Source: Bacillus sp. (in: firmicutes) (GTDB lineage Bacteria > Bacillota > Bacilli > Bacillales > Bacillaceae). Taken from it: a DNA stretch of 41,584 nucleotides. Position numbers and translations under genes: made by a program. Numbering within the stretch: the first letter of the stretch is position 1; each line of letters starts with the position of its first letter. A model generated the notes under the pieces. The model was not told the DNA's origin, did not search any database, and saw only the letters and a program-made list of their open reading frames with translations. The stretch is from contig JAPSLL010000037.1 in assembly GCA_031180805.1 (NCBI GenBank), forward strand, positions 1 through 41,584, read 5' to 3'. This document shows, one piece after another, positions 1-7,228 of the stretch.

Positions 1-24
1 AGAGCGTTACGAGTAACGCTCTTT
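1..24. terminator. Hairpin at left edge, likely terminator of znuA
   Basis: A perfect 10-bp inverted repeat (1-10 with 13-22) lies 7 bases beyond the znuA stop codon. The T-run for the minus strand would fall outside the window, so only half of the signal is visible. It suggests znuA is transcribed alone, without znuBC directly downstream. Confidence 0.55.
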
Positions 25-31
25 GTCAATA

Positions 32-1084
32 TTATTCAGATAATGCTTTTTTTAATGTTTCGATGTTTCTTTCCATAATGCTAAAGTAATCTTCATTATT
101 TTTTCGATCTTCCTCTGAAATTGTTTCTAGGTTACTTAACGTAAGTGCTTCAGCCCGAATTTCAGATTGGACGATATCTGCTATTTTACTGCTCACATTT
201 GTTTCAAAAATAACATATTTTAAATTATGCTCTTTTGCTGTTTCAATGATTGTCTGGAGCTGTTTCTGTGAAGGCTCTTCAGTAGGAGAAAGTCCTAGAA
301 CACTAATTTGCTCAATTCCGTATCTTTCCTGCCAATAGCCATAAGCTGCATGGGAAACAAGAATTTCCTTTTTTGCAGATTCATTTATTAATGTTGTAAA
401 TGATTGATCCAATTCTTCTAATTGGTTTTTTAGCTTTTCGAAATTTGCTTCAAATGTATCTTTTTCTTCAGGCTTTAACTCAACTAGAGCATCCTTGATA
501 TTTTCCGCAAGTGTGATTGAACGGATAGGATCGATCCAAACATGTGGATCCTCATCACCGTGATTATGTTCTGCATGAGAATCTTCCTCACTATGCTCGT
601 CAGCACTATGCTCGTCAGCACTATGTTCATCAGCACTATGTTCATCAGTACTATGCTCGTCTTCGCTATGTTCCTCTTCACTGTGTTCATCTTCTGTATG
701 TGCTAGAAGCTCGATACCTTCACCAGCATTAATAAAAGCAACATCTTCGGATTTTAACGATTCTTCAATTTTATCAGCGAAGCTTTCAATGCCAACACCT
801 GAATAAATAAATCCATCTGAATCAGCGATGCTTACCATCGTCTTTGTAGTTGGCTCATATGTATGCGCATCAGCACCTGAAGGCAAAATACTTTCTACAT
901 CAACTAGGTCTCCGCCAATTTTTTTGGTGAAATCCTCTAATGGAAAGATTGTTGTATATATTTTAAGTTTATTACTTGTTTCTTCTTTGTTTTTTGTATC
1001 AGAGGTTGCGTTGTCACCACTGCAAGCAACCAAAGTAAAGATTAGAATTGATAGTAAAAATAATAATAGTGTATGTTTTTTCAT
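32..1084 (-). CDS. znuA: Zinc ABC transporter substrate-binding lipoprotein (ZnuA/AdcA type)
   Basis: This is the extracellular metal receptor of a cluster 9 (A-1) ABC importer, probably for zinc. The ATG at 1084 is chosen because AAAGGAG sits 7 bases upstream; an earlier in-frame start 10 codons up has no such site. Residues 1-20 form a lipoprotein signal with a lipobox ending at Cys21. Candidate metal ligands are His74 (in ADAHTYEP), His181 (in DPHVWIDP) and His245 (in VSHAAYGY), the usual places in the family. Between the first two ligands, residues 129-175 form a His/Asp/Glu-rich loop made of repeated EHS(A/E)D-like pentapeptides, typical of zinc rather than manganese receptors. The protein is 350 residues, with no C-terminal ZinT domain as in streptococcal AdcA. 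No permease or ATPase gene is adjacent, so its partners are elsewhere. Zur-like operators upstream suggest induction by zinc starvation. Confidence 0.9.
   Translation of the reverse strand: MKKHTLLLFLLSILIFTLVACSGDNATSDTKNKEETSNKLKIYTTIFPLEDFTKKIGGDLVDVESILPSGADAHTYEPTTKTMVSIADSDGFIYSGVGIESFADKIEESLKSEDVAFINAGEGIELLAHTEDEHSEEEHSEDEHSTDEHSADEHSADEHSADEHSEEDSHAEHNHGDEDPHVWIDPIRSITLAENIKDALVELKPEEKDTFEANFEKLKNQLEELDQSFTTLINESAKKEILVSHAAYGYWQERYGIEQISVLGLSPTEEPSQKQLQTIIETAKEHNLKYVIFETNVSSKIADIVQSEIRAEALTLSNLETISEEDRKNNEDYFSIMERNIETLKKALSE
581..703 (-). repeat. 15-bp tandem repeat encoding the His-rich loop of ZnuA
   Basis: About eight degenerate copies of a 15-base unit run through this stretch. 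They read EHS(E/A/T)(D/E) pentapeptides on the minus strand, with three consecutive EHSAD copies at 599-643. All units are multiples of 3, so copy-number change would keep the frame. The repeated peptide is the likely zinc-buffering loop of the receptor. Confidence 0.85.
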
Positions 1085-1101
1085 AATAGTCTCCTTTCTG
1101 T

Positions 1102-1122
1102 AAATCAATATCATTACGATTA
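1102..1122. promoter_or_regulatory. Zur-like operator next to znuA start
   Basis: The right half carries an ATTACGATT core. The site agrees with the B. subtilis Zur box (9-1-9 palindrome of AAATCGTAA type) at 17 of 20 defined positions by eye. It lies only about 18 bases upstream of the znuA start codon, where a bound repressor would block transcription. Confidence 0.65.
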
Positions 1123-1271
1123 AGCCCTACCTATTATATCTTAATGATTCCGATTTGAGAACAAGTTTTTTTATTTGCACCGTTTTTTCGTTAGTTAGCT
1201 ATTTAAATTAGAATAACTGTCAGTAAATAGTATATCCCTTTTCAAAAAAATTCATTGTACAGAATCACTCC

Positions 1272-1304
1272 TACAAATCGAAATAGTAATCATTTCGATT
1301 TGTA
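1272..1304. promoter_or_regulatory. Perfect 13-bp palindrome containing a second Zur-like box
   Basis: The arms 1272-1284 and 1292-1304 are exact inverted repeats around a 7-base spacer. The sub-window 1281-1301 matches the Zur box consensus at 18 of 20 defined positions, better than the site nearer znuA. It sits 188 bases upstream of znuA and about 55 bases before the first recognisable codon of the carbonic anhydrase remnant. It could therefore have controlled either direction. Confidence 0.6.
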
Positions 1305-1357
1305 TAGTACACTATAAATAGTTAATAATCAAGAATTATGATATATTTATATGAAAT

Positions 1358-1689
1358 TTAATAGAATTAAAGGCTGAAGAGATTTGTGTAATAGGACATC
1401 ATGATTGTAGCATGAGTAAATTGAATGCAGATGCATTTCTTGAAAAAGTGAAGGATAGAGGTATTCCAGAAGAGCGAATCGATACATTAAAATATTCTAT
1501 AGATTTTGGACAGTGGTTAAAAGGTTTTAATAGTGTAGAGGATAGTGTTCGTGATAGTGTTATAACGATTAAAAACCATCCGCTTTTAGCAGAAGATATT
1601 CCAGTGCACGGCTAATAATTGATCCTTCAACTGGTAAAGTAGATGTTGTTATTGACGGTTATGAAAATAAAAAATTAAAAGTAAAATAG
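1358..1689 (+). pseudogene. Beta-carbonic anhydrase remnant (ytiB type)
   Basis: Translation from about 1361 gives a sequence like the second half of B. subtilis YtiB, a beta-class carbonic anhydrase. It starts at the segment leading to the zinc motif VIGHHDC and continues through RGIPEERIDTLKYS and ends like PVHG. The first roughly 80-90 residues, including the CxDxR zinc/aspartate motif, are absent; a stop codon (1352-1354) lies in frame just upstream. The glycine after HHDC is replaced by serine, one residue is missing after KYS, and one base is lost at about 1610-1612. That loss creates a stop at 1613, although the original frame resumes (IIDPSTGKVDVV) to a stop at 1687. A 67-codon ORF starting at 1412 is only a fragment of this gene. 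The gene is clearly inactive. Confidence 0.88.
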
Positions 1690-1729
1690 GCAGTAAATTC
1701 ATTATCGTTGAATTTTGCTGCCTTTTTTT
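1688..1729 (+). terminator. Terminator of the carbonic anhydrase remnant
   Basis: An imperfect stem (AGGCAG-AAATTC with GAATTTT-GCTGCCT) is followed by seven T residues. It overlaps the last codons of the convergent yidD gene. Confidence 0.7.
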
Positions 1730-1947
1730 GCGTCCTTTTCAGGAACGGGATCAAAGCCACCTGGGTGAAGGGGATGGCATTTTAAAATTCTTTTTACTGT
1801 TAGAAATGTTCCTTTTATAACTCCAAATCGTTGATATGCTTCAAGGCCATAATGGGAGCACGTAGGGTAAAATCTACATGATGGTGGAGTTAATGGAGAA
1901 ATGAATTTTTGATAAAAACGAATAATCCCAATAAAAAGTGACTTCAT
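1702..1947 (-). CDS. yidD: Membrane protein insertion efficiency factor YidD
   Basis: This is a small YidD-family protein (YtjA in B. subtilis), associated with the inner-face membrane and thought to assist YidC/Sec-dependent membrane protein insertion. The family signature is clear: an N-terminal amphipathic/hydrophobic stretch, then [25 protein letters not shown] with its conserved Cys pair, and [13 protein letters not shown]. The ATG at 1947 gives 81 residues, matching family length. An upstream in-frame ATG at 1971 would add eight residues but has no usable ribosome site, while AAAGGAA lies about 15 bases before the chosen start. It is convergent with the carbonic anhydrase remnant, and its tail is encoded inside that gene's terminator hairpin. 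Confidence 0.9.
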   Translation of the reverse strand: MKSLFIGIIRFYQKFISPLTPPSCRFYPTCSHYGLEAYQRFGVIKGTFLTVKRILKCHPLHPGGFDPVPEKDAKKGSKIQR

Positions 1948-2162
1948 TATTCTAAAACCGTTTCCTTTCATTCCATTTGTTGGAGTTTGTTTATCTATAT
2001 AATTTTCATTAGCAATTGTTGGTATTTAAAATAATAGCTATACAATTCTATTTTTAGTATACTCTTTTTTTCAAGAAAACCAATTGATTCATTCTAGTAA
2101 ACTACGCGTTTTATGATTCATATGGTACAATAAATTGAGAAATTTACTATAGGAGTGATAGT

Positions 2163-2636
2163 ATGCCTTCAGTTGAAAGCTTTGAATTAGATCATAATGC
2201 GGTAAAGGCTCCATATGTACGTCATTGTGGAGTTCATAAGGTAGGGAGTGACGGCGAGGTTAATAAATTCGACATTCGCTTTTGCCAACCAAATAAACAG
2301 GCAATGAAGCCTGATACTATTCATACGCTAGAGCATTTATTAGCGTTTAACATTCGTGAACATGCAGAAAAATATAATCATTTTGATATTATTGATATTT
2401 CGCCAATGGGTTGTCAAACTGGCTATTATTTAGTTGTAAGTGGAAGACCAGAGGTTTCAGAAATAATTGATTTATTAGAAGACACAATGAAATCAGCTGT
2501 TGAAGTAACAGAAATTCCTGCAGCGAATGAAACACAATGTGGTCAAGCAAAGCTCCATGATTTAGACGGCGCAAAGCGATTAATGCGTTTCTGGCTTGAA
2601 CAGGATAAAGCTGAATTAGCAAAAGTATTTGGTTAA
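2163..2636 (+). CDS. luxS: S-ribosylhomocysteine lyase LuxS
   Basis: This cytoplasmic metalloenzyme cleaves S-ribosylhomocysteine to homocysteine and DPD, the precursor of autoinducer-2, in the activated methyl cycle. It is 157 residues, the standard length. Metal ligands are His54 and His58 in HTLEH and Cys126 in TQCGQA; catalytic Cys84 lies in GCQTGYY. Glu57 of HTLEH is the other conserved catalytic residue. The start is supported by AGGAG seven bases upstream. It appears monocistronic, with a hairpin directly after it. The substrate derives from SAM made by MetK, encoded 14 kb away in this window. The assignment is secure; whether AI-2 acts as a signal here cannot be judged. Confidence 0.98.
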   Translation: MPSVESFELDHNAVKAPYVRHCGVHKVGSDGEVNKFDIRFCQPNKQAMKPDTIHTLEHLLAFNIREHAEKYNHFDIIDISPMGCQTGYYLVVSGRPEVSEIIDLLEDTMKSAVEVTEIPAANETQCGQAKLHDLDGAKRLMRFWLEQDKAELAKVFG

Positions 2637-2657
2637 TTAAAAATTTGATGTCTAGTT

Positions 2658-2711
2658 GGGGGCTGTCTCATAAGGGTCTAACCCTATTTTTGCTGAGATA
2701 GCTCCTTTTTG
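2658..2711 (+). terminator. luxS terminator, resembling an insertion-sequence end
   Basis: A long imperfect stem (2658-2670 with 2694-2705) encloses a small perfect hairpin (AGGGT-cta-ACCCT, 2673-2685) and ends in a T-run. The GGGCTGTCTCATAAGG wording is like the terminal repeats of some Bacillus insertion sequences, so it may descend from a mobile element. Confidence 0.7.
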
Positions 2712-2871
2712 CATATGTAATTTGTACAAGCTTTAGTAAGACTTTAATGCAAACATATGCACAGAAAAGAAAGCTAATGGAACTATTTGATGGAATTCTA
2801 GTCATGCTATAATGATATGGGTATTATGAATGGTAGGGATTCACTAATCTGGTCTATAAAGGAAGGTACCT

Positions 2872-4038
2872 ATGGACGAGGAAAATATCACAAGATTGCA
2901 TTTAGATGGAAAAGAATACATATTAATTGGTACAGCACATGTGTCTAAGCATAGTGCAGAGCAAGTTAAACAAGTTATTGAGGCAGAAAATCCTGATTCT
3001 GTTTGTGTTGAATTGGATGAACAAAGGTATCAATCCATTCGTGAAGGTAATAAATGGAAGGATATGGATATCGTTCAAGTAATTAAAGAAAAGAAGGCAT
3101 CCTTATTATTAATTAATCTTGCTATTTCTTCTTTTCAAAACAGGATGGCAAAGCAATTTGGGATTAATGCTGGTCAGGAAATGATCCAAGGAATTGAGTC
3201 AGCAAAGGAAACGGGTGCTAAGCTTGTATTAGCTGACAGGAATATTCAGATTACGTTCTCTCGAATTTGGGGGAATATTGGCTTTAAAGGGAAGCTATCT
3301 CTTCTCAGCCAAATCACAGCAAGTATCTTCAGTAAGGAAAGCATTTCAGAAGAAGAGCTAGAAAAAATGAAAAACATGGATACCATTAATGCGGTATTAA
3401 ATGAATTTACTGAAAGCTTTCCAAGGTTGAAAAAGCCATTAATTGATGAGCGTGATCAATATCTTGCGCAAAAAATTAAAGATGCGCCTGGAGATAAAAT
3501 TGTTGCAGTATTAGGAGCAGCACATGTTCCCGGTATTAAAGAGGAGATTAAGAAAGAGCATGATCTTGCAAGCTTGAATACAGTACCACCAAAATCAAAT
3601 GTTCCAAAAATCATTGGTTGGAGTATCCCGATGCTTATTTTAGCGTTAATAGTGTATACGTTCCTTGCGAATCCATCTGCAGGTTTGGCTCAGACTATGA
3701 GTTGGATTTTATGGCATGGTTCTCTTTCAGCAGTTGGGGCAGCCTTGGCTTTAGCGCATCCATTAACGATTTTAACTGCTTTTGCCGCTGCACCTATCAC
3801 TTCGTTAAATCCAATTCTTGCAGCGGGATGGTTTGCTGGAATAACACAGGCATATGTGCGCCGACCTAGTGTGAAGGATTTCGAAACATTATCTGAGGAT
3901 GTTTTTACTGTGAAAGGTTTTTGGCGAAATAAAGTTAGTCGAATCTTACTTATTGTTGTACTGTCAAACATAGGAAGCTCATTAGGAACCTTTATTGGTG
4001 GTGCCGATGTTATAAGGAGATTTTTTGAAAATTTTTAA
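2872..4038 (+). CDS. TraB/PrgY-family membrane protein
   Basis: A 388-residue member of the TraB family, which includes enterococcal pheromone-shutdown proteins and relatives of the Tiki-type metalloprotease fold. Visible family motifs are GTAHVS at 20-25, CVELDEQRY at 45-53, an ERD at 193-195 and GAAHVPGI at 215-222. The two His-containing motifs are the candidate metal/active sites of the N-terminal soluble domain. From about residue 247 on there are several hydrophobic segments (about 247-266, 281-310, 312-327 and 355-376), so the C-terminal third is membrane-embedded. AAGGAAGG precedes the ATG. A strong terminator follows, so it is a single-gene unit. The substrate or role in chromosomal Bacillus copies is not established; a link with the nearby TerC gene is only positional. 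Confidence 0.85.
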   Translation: MDEENITRLHLDGKEYILIGTAHVSKHSAEQVKQVIEAENPDSVCVELDEQRYQSIREGNKWKDMDIVQVIKEKKASLLLINLAISSFQNRMAKQFGINAGQEMIQGIESAKETGAKLVLADRNIQITFSRIWGNIGFKGKLSLLSQITASIFSKESISEEELEKMKNMDTINAVLNEFTESFPRLKKPLIDERDQYLAQKIKDAPGDKIVAVLGAAHVPGIKEEIKKEHDLASLNTVPPKSNVPKIIGWSIPMLILALIVYTFLANPSAGLAQTMSWILWHGSLSAVGAALALAHPLTILTAFAAAPITSLNPILAAGWFAGITQAYVRRPSVKDFETLSEDVFTVKGFWRNKVSRILLIVVLSNIGSSLGTFIGGADVIRRFFENF

Positions 4039-4051
4039 TAAAACGAACGTG

Positions 4052-4090
4052 AAGAATGAAATTGATTTGTTTAGATTTCATTCTTTTTTT
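4052..4090 (+). terminator. Terminator after the TraB-family gene
   Basis: A perfect 11-bp stem (4052-4062 with 4075-4085) and a 12-base loop are followed by a T-rich run. Confidence 0.9.
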
Positions 4091-4530
4091 AATTGAAGAT
4101 TTATATTAGCCTCTTCAGTGGAATCTTCCCCCTTTTTTTGCTTATTACATCTTTGGTTTGTAGCTATGTTATGAAGAGTCGATCTAATGATGATAAGTCT
4201 ATACTGTTAATTATATAAAGATTGGGTAAAACTGGTGGTTTTGTATGATTAGCAGGAAATTCATGATAGATTTGGCGATTTTGTAAAAGATAAGAAAAAT
4301 AGTTCTTGTAATTATTGAATTTGCTGATTAACATTAGAAAAGTAAGCTAATCAATAGATTAGTAGTAATCTTAATGTTTGATGATAATACCCCAAAATTG
4401 CTAGTAATATTTGTAGGAAAAAGTGACGATTATTTCTTATTACCTTGCTTATAATAAGAAAGATAATAAGAAATAAATATCACAAAGTTATCCGCAAATT
4501 TTATTAAAAATACTAATTTTTTTTATATCA
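4091..4530. other. AT-rich 440-base gap with nested inverted repeats before the TerC gene
   Basis: No gene is seen here. Three structures stand out. An outer stem 4330-4336/4372-4378 encloses a 6-bp hairpin at 4347-4362. A perfect 12-bp inverted repeat pairs 4431-4442 with 4464-4475. A second copy of the right arm at 4452-4461 could pair with the same left arm instead. I looked for a yybP-ykoY manganese riboswitch, which often precedes terC-family genes, and did not find its conserved core. Confidence 0.5.
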
Positions 4531-4540
4531 GGAGGAAATG

Positions 4541-5290
4541 ATGGAACTATCTTTATTATTAGAGTATGGTTGGGTGTTAGTAATTCTTATTTTGTTAGAG
4601 GGACTTTTATCTGCTGATAATGCATTGGTACTTGCTGTAATGGCTAAGCATTTACCAGAAGAACAGCAAAAGAAAGCGATAAATATCGGTTTATTATTAG
4701 CCTTTATTTTTAGAATTGGTGCGATTTTCATTATTTCATTTCTTTTCCATGTTTGGCAGGTTCAAGCTATTGGAGCTGCATACTTGATTTTCATCTGTAT
4801 TAAGCATTTAACGAAAAAGCATGATGATGGAAAGGAAAAAAAACCGAAAAGCTACGGTATGACAGTAGCACAAATTGCTTTAGCTGATATAGCATTTGCC
4901 ATTGACTCAATTTTAGCTGCTGTTGCACTAGTGATTGCTTTACCAGATACGCCAATCGGAAATATTGGTGGAATGGATGGTGCGAAATTTATTGTCATCG
5001 TTATCGGGGCTATTGCAGGTCTTATCGTCATTCGATTTGCTGCAGCTATTTTCGTCAAGCTATTAACAACACGTCCAAGTCTCGAAACAGCTGCTATGTT
5101 GATTGTTGGATGGGTTGGGGTTAAGTTATTAATGCATACACTTGCTCATGAAGCTATTCATATTATTCCACATGAGTTTGTAGAAGGAATTGTATGGAAG
5201 TCTATTTTCTGGGCAGTGATGTTAATTATTGCTTTAGGTGGTTGGTTCATGTCTAAAGAAAAGCCACAAGAAGCAAAAGGGGAAAATTAA
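4541..5290 (+). CDS. TerC-family integral membrane protein (YkoY/YceF type)
   Basis: A 249-residue polytopic membrane protein of the TerC family. In B. subtilis the relatives YceF and YkoY (MeeF/MeeY) are reported to move Mn(II) out of the cytoplasm to metallate secreted enzymes. Conserved acidic motifs are visible: EGLLSADNALV with Glu20, Asp26 and Asn27, and ALADIAFAIDSILAA with Asp116 and Asp122. About seven hydrophobic spans surround a charged cytoplasmic loop at residues 91-105 (KKHDDGKEKK). The second of two adjacent ATGs (4541) is preferred because the AGGAGG ends only 2 bases before the first. The C-terminus has a His-containing loop (HTLAHEAIHIIPHE), which could bind metal. It is a single-gene unit with its own terminator. 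The transported metal is inferred from the family. Confidence 0.88.
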   Translation: MELSLLLEYGWVLVILILLEGLLSADNALVLAVMAKHLPEEQQKKAINIGLLLAFIFRIGAIFIISFLFHVWQVQAIGAAYLIFICIKHLTKKHDDGKEKKPKSYGMTVAQIALADIAFAIDSILAAVALVIALPDTPIGNIGGMDGAKFIVIVIGAIAGLIVIRFAAAIFVKLLTTRPSLETAAMLIVGWVGVKLLMHTLAHEAIHIIPHEFVEGIVWKSIFWAVMLIIALGGWFMSKEKPQEAKGEN

Positions 5291-5309
5291 TTTTCAAAAC
5301 AAAGTCTGG

Positions 5310-5340
5310 ACCTTTCTCGTAAATGAGGAAGGTTTTTTTA
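5310..5340 (+). terminator. Terminator after the TerC gene
   Basis: The stem ACCTTTCTC/GAGGAAGGT with one G-T pair and a 6-base loop is followed by seven T residues. Confidence 0.85.
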
Positions 5341-5431
5341 TTTACAGACATTTATTGACACATTTGAAAGATGATGAAATAATACCGACAAATCATGTTT
5401 TCGTTTAGTATTATGTGAAGGGAGAATTGAA

Positions 5432-6037
5432 ATGACAGAGCCAAAAGGAAGGAAAGGGAGGGAAACAAAGAGTAGATTGCTTAAAGCAGCTGCCCGTGAA
5501 TTTGCTAACAATGGATTTCATGAGACAAAAGTTAGTTCAATTGTAAAAAACTCTGGATTAACCCAACCCTCTTTTTATTTATATTTCTCTAGTAAAGATG
5601 CCATTTTTGAGGAGCTTGTAACTAGCTTTCAATCAAAGATAATAAAACTATCTGAGTCGGTTCGTTTAGAAGGCGGAATTGAATCAACCGATATAGCTAA
5701 TAGAATATTGACGATTATAGAATCAGTATTTGAATTTCTTGTACAAGATCCTGATTTAACTCGAATTGGTCTATTCCTTAGCCCAAATGCAGAGCAAATT
5801 AGAAATGAGATAACACAGGTTGTAAAGTCTAATTTAGAAGCTGAACAGAGGCTAGGGTATTTTCGATTTAATTTAGATATGGAAATTGTTGCTGAATGCA
5901 TTGTCGGTGTTATCGAACATTTTACAGCTACACATTTGTTATCAGGATCAAAAGAGCCTCGCATACTCGCACAACAGATTGTAGATTTATTTATAAATGG
6001 TATGCTTCCTAAAGGGGATAGCTTAAAAACGACATAA
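5432..6037 (+). CDS. TetR/AcrR-family transcriptional regulator
   Basis: A 201-residue one-component regulator. Residues about 10-57 form the TetR helix-turn-helix domain (LLKAAAREFANNGF, then the recognition helix region around SGLTQPSFYLYFSSKDAIFEEL). The C-terminal ligand domain has no recognised specificity. The ribosome site GAAGGGAG precedes the ATG. The gene stands alone between the TerC terminator and a bidirectional terminator shared with folE2. Its target is unknown; the short upstream region 5340-5431 would be the place for autoregulation, but I see no clear palindrome there. Confidence 0.9.
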   Translation: MTEPKGRKGRETKSRLLKAAAREFANNGFHETKVSSIVKNSGLTQPSFYLYFSSKDAIFEELVTSFQSKIIKLSESVRLEGGIESTDIANRILTIIESVFEFLVQDPDLTRIGLFLSPNAEQIRNEITQVVKSNLEAEQRLGYFRFNLDMEIVAECIVGVIEHFTATHLLSGSKEPRILAQQIVDLFINGMLPKGDSLKTT

Positions 6038-6060
6038 AGACTTTGAGATTTAACTATAAG

Positions 6061-6095
6061 AAAAGAGCTTGTAACAAAACAAGCTCTTTTCTTTA
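6061..6095. terminator. Bidirectional terminator between tetR-type gene and folE2
   Basis: A perfect 12-bp inverted repeat (6061-6072 with 6079-6090) is flanked by A-runs on the left and T-rich sequence on the right. It can serve both converging genes. Confidence 0.9.
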
Positions 6096-6110
6096 TATAC
6101 AAGTTTAGGA

Positions 6111-7013
6111 CTATTTCCGATAACTTAAACTTGCAATTGCATCATGTAAATGGATTGATTCCTCGTTTCTGCATTCTACTTGAAATGCTTTGACAAAGGA
6201 AAGTTCATATAAATCTGCAGCAACAAGTCGAACCATGTCTTCCACAAAGCGTGGATTTTCATAGGCAGTTTCTGTGACCATTTTTTCATCGGGACGCTTT
6301 AAGACAGGATGTATCATCGCACTTGCATTTGTCTCAGCAGCTTCTAATAAAGCTTTTTTCCAATCTACTTCCTCATAATAGTCTTCTGTAAATTCAACGT
6401 TCATCGTTACATAGCCACGTTGATTATGAGCGCTATATTCACTAATTTCCTTTGAACAAGGGCAAAGTGTTGTGACAGCACATGTTAATGAAGCAGAGCT
6501 AGTAAATCCAATTCCTTCTTCATAGTGGACTATGAGCTTTGCTTCAGAATGATTTAAACCGGTCAATTGTGAGCTTGGTCCTTTTCGTTCATAAAACCAA
6601 GGGAAAGTTACTTCAATGCTCGCATCCTTTTGCTTTAGACGCTCTGCTAATTCCTTCGTGAAATCATATAGGTTTTTTATTGATAGTATAAATCCACCAT
6701 TTTGTCGATATGTTTCTAATTGCTCAGTAAAACGACTCATATTTGTTCCTTTTGCATCATAGGATATCTTACTTGTCATTTTAAACGTTGCAATCGTTGT
6801 TTGCTGATTTGGCTCTAAATCAGATTCAATAATGATTGGTTGTTTTACATTACTAATTCCAACAGCATCTATCGTAAATAGGAAGTCCTTTTTTGTATTT
6901 TGTAAATCAGGCATTTTTTCTTTTTCAGTTGGCTTAAGCTTTAATCCGGGTTCAACGGAACCGAAAAGCTTGTGGCGTTCTTTTTTTGGTGGTAATTCGA
7001 TCTTTCTCGTCAT
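6111..7013 (-). CDS. folE2: GTP cyclohydrolase IB (FolE2)
   Basis: Catalyses GTP to 7,8-dihydroneopterin triphosphate, the first step of folate (and queuosine-type) synthesis, in the cytoplasm. FolE2 is the alternative enzyme that does not require zinc, unlike FolE. At 300 residues it matches the family. Diagnostic residues include Cys184 and Cys186 in TLCPCSKEIS, His196 in YSAHNQRGY and Glu243 in KRPDEKMV. The ATG has GAGGGGAG nearby. In B. subtilis the orthologue (YciA) is Zur-repressed and used in zinc starvation. Here the gene is divergent from a permease/TIGR03943 pair and lies 5 kb from the Zur-flanked znuA. I searched its 215-base upstream region by eye and found only degenerate Zur-like halves with indels, so Zur control here is unproven. 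Confidence 0.96.
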   Translation of the reverse strand: MTRKIELPPKKERHKLFGSVEPGLKLKPTEKEKMPDLQNTKKDFLFTIDAVGISNVKQPIIIESDLEPNQQTTIATFKMTSKISYDAKGTNMSRFTEQLETYRQNGGFILSIKNLYDFTKELAERLKQKDASIEVTFPWFYERKGPSSQLTGLNHSEAKLIVHYEEGIGFTSSASLTCAVTTLCPCSKEISEYSAHNQRGYVTMNVEFTEDYYEEVDWKKALLEAAETNASAMIHPVLKRPDEKMVTETAYENPRFVEDMVRLVAADLYELSFVKAFQVECRNEESIHLHDAIASLSYRK

Positions 7014-7228
7014 GATTATCTCCCCTCATTACTCGATATTGAGAGTATACTGCAACTTGACAGCTAACATCAATGAATAAATCCTCTTTTTCAGTGTTTC
7101 GTTCTAAAATATTTTCTCTATCATTCGATGCAACGTGAATGTACATGAATATAGAAATTTAAGCATAATCTTATACCTACTCTAGTATACTTGAATATCT
7201 AGTAAAAATCGTGATAGGAGACTTTGTC

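Noticed and set aside
544-732. Reading frames antisense to the znuA His-rich repeat
   Set aside because: They are by-products of the tandem repeat, with no ribosome site or independent coding signal.
4091-4530. yybP-ykoY manganese riboswitch before the TerC-family gene
   Set aside because: The conserved loop sequences of that class are not present; the hairpins seen are AT-rich and unlike it.
7014-7228. Possible Zur boxes between folE2 and the permease gene
   Set aside because: Segments such as CATTACTCGAT and ATCATTCGAT have the right letters but need an insertion or deletion to fit the 9-1-9 palindrome; only a half-site AAATCGTGAT remains near 7206.
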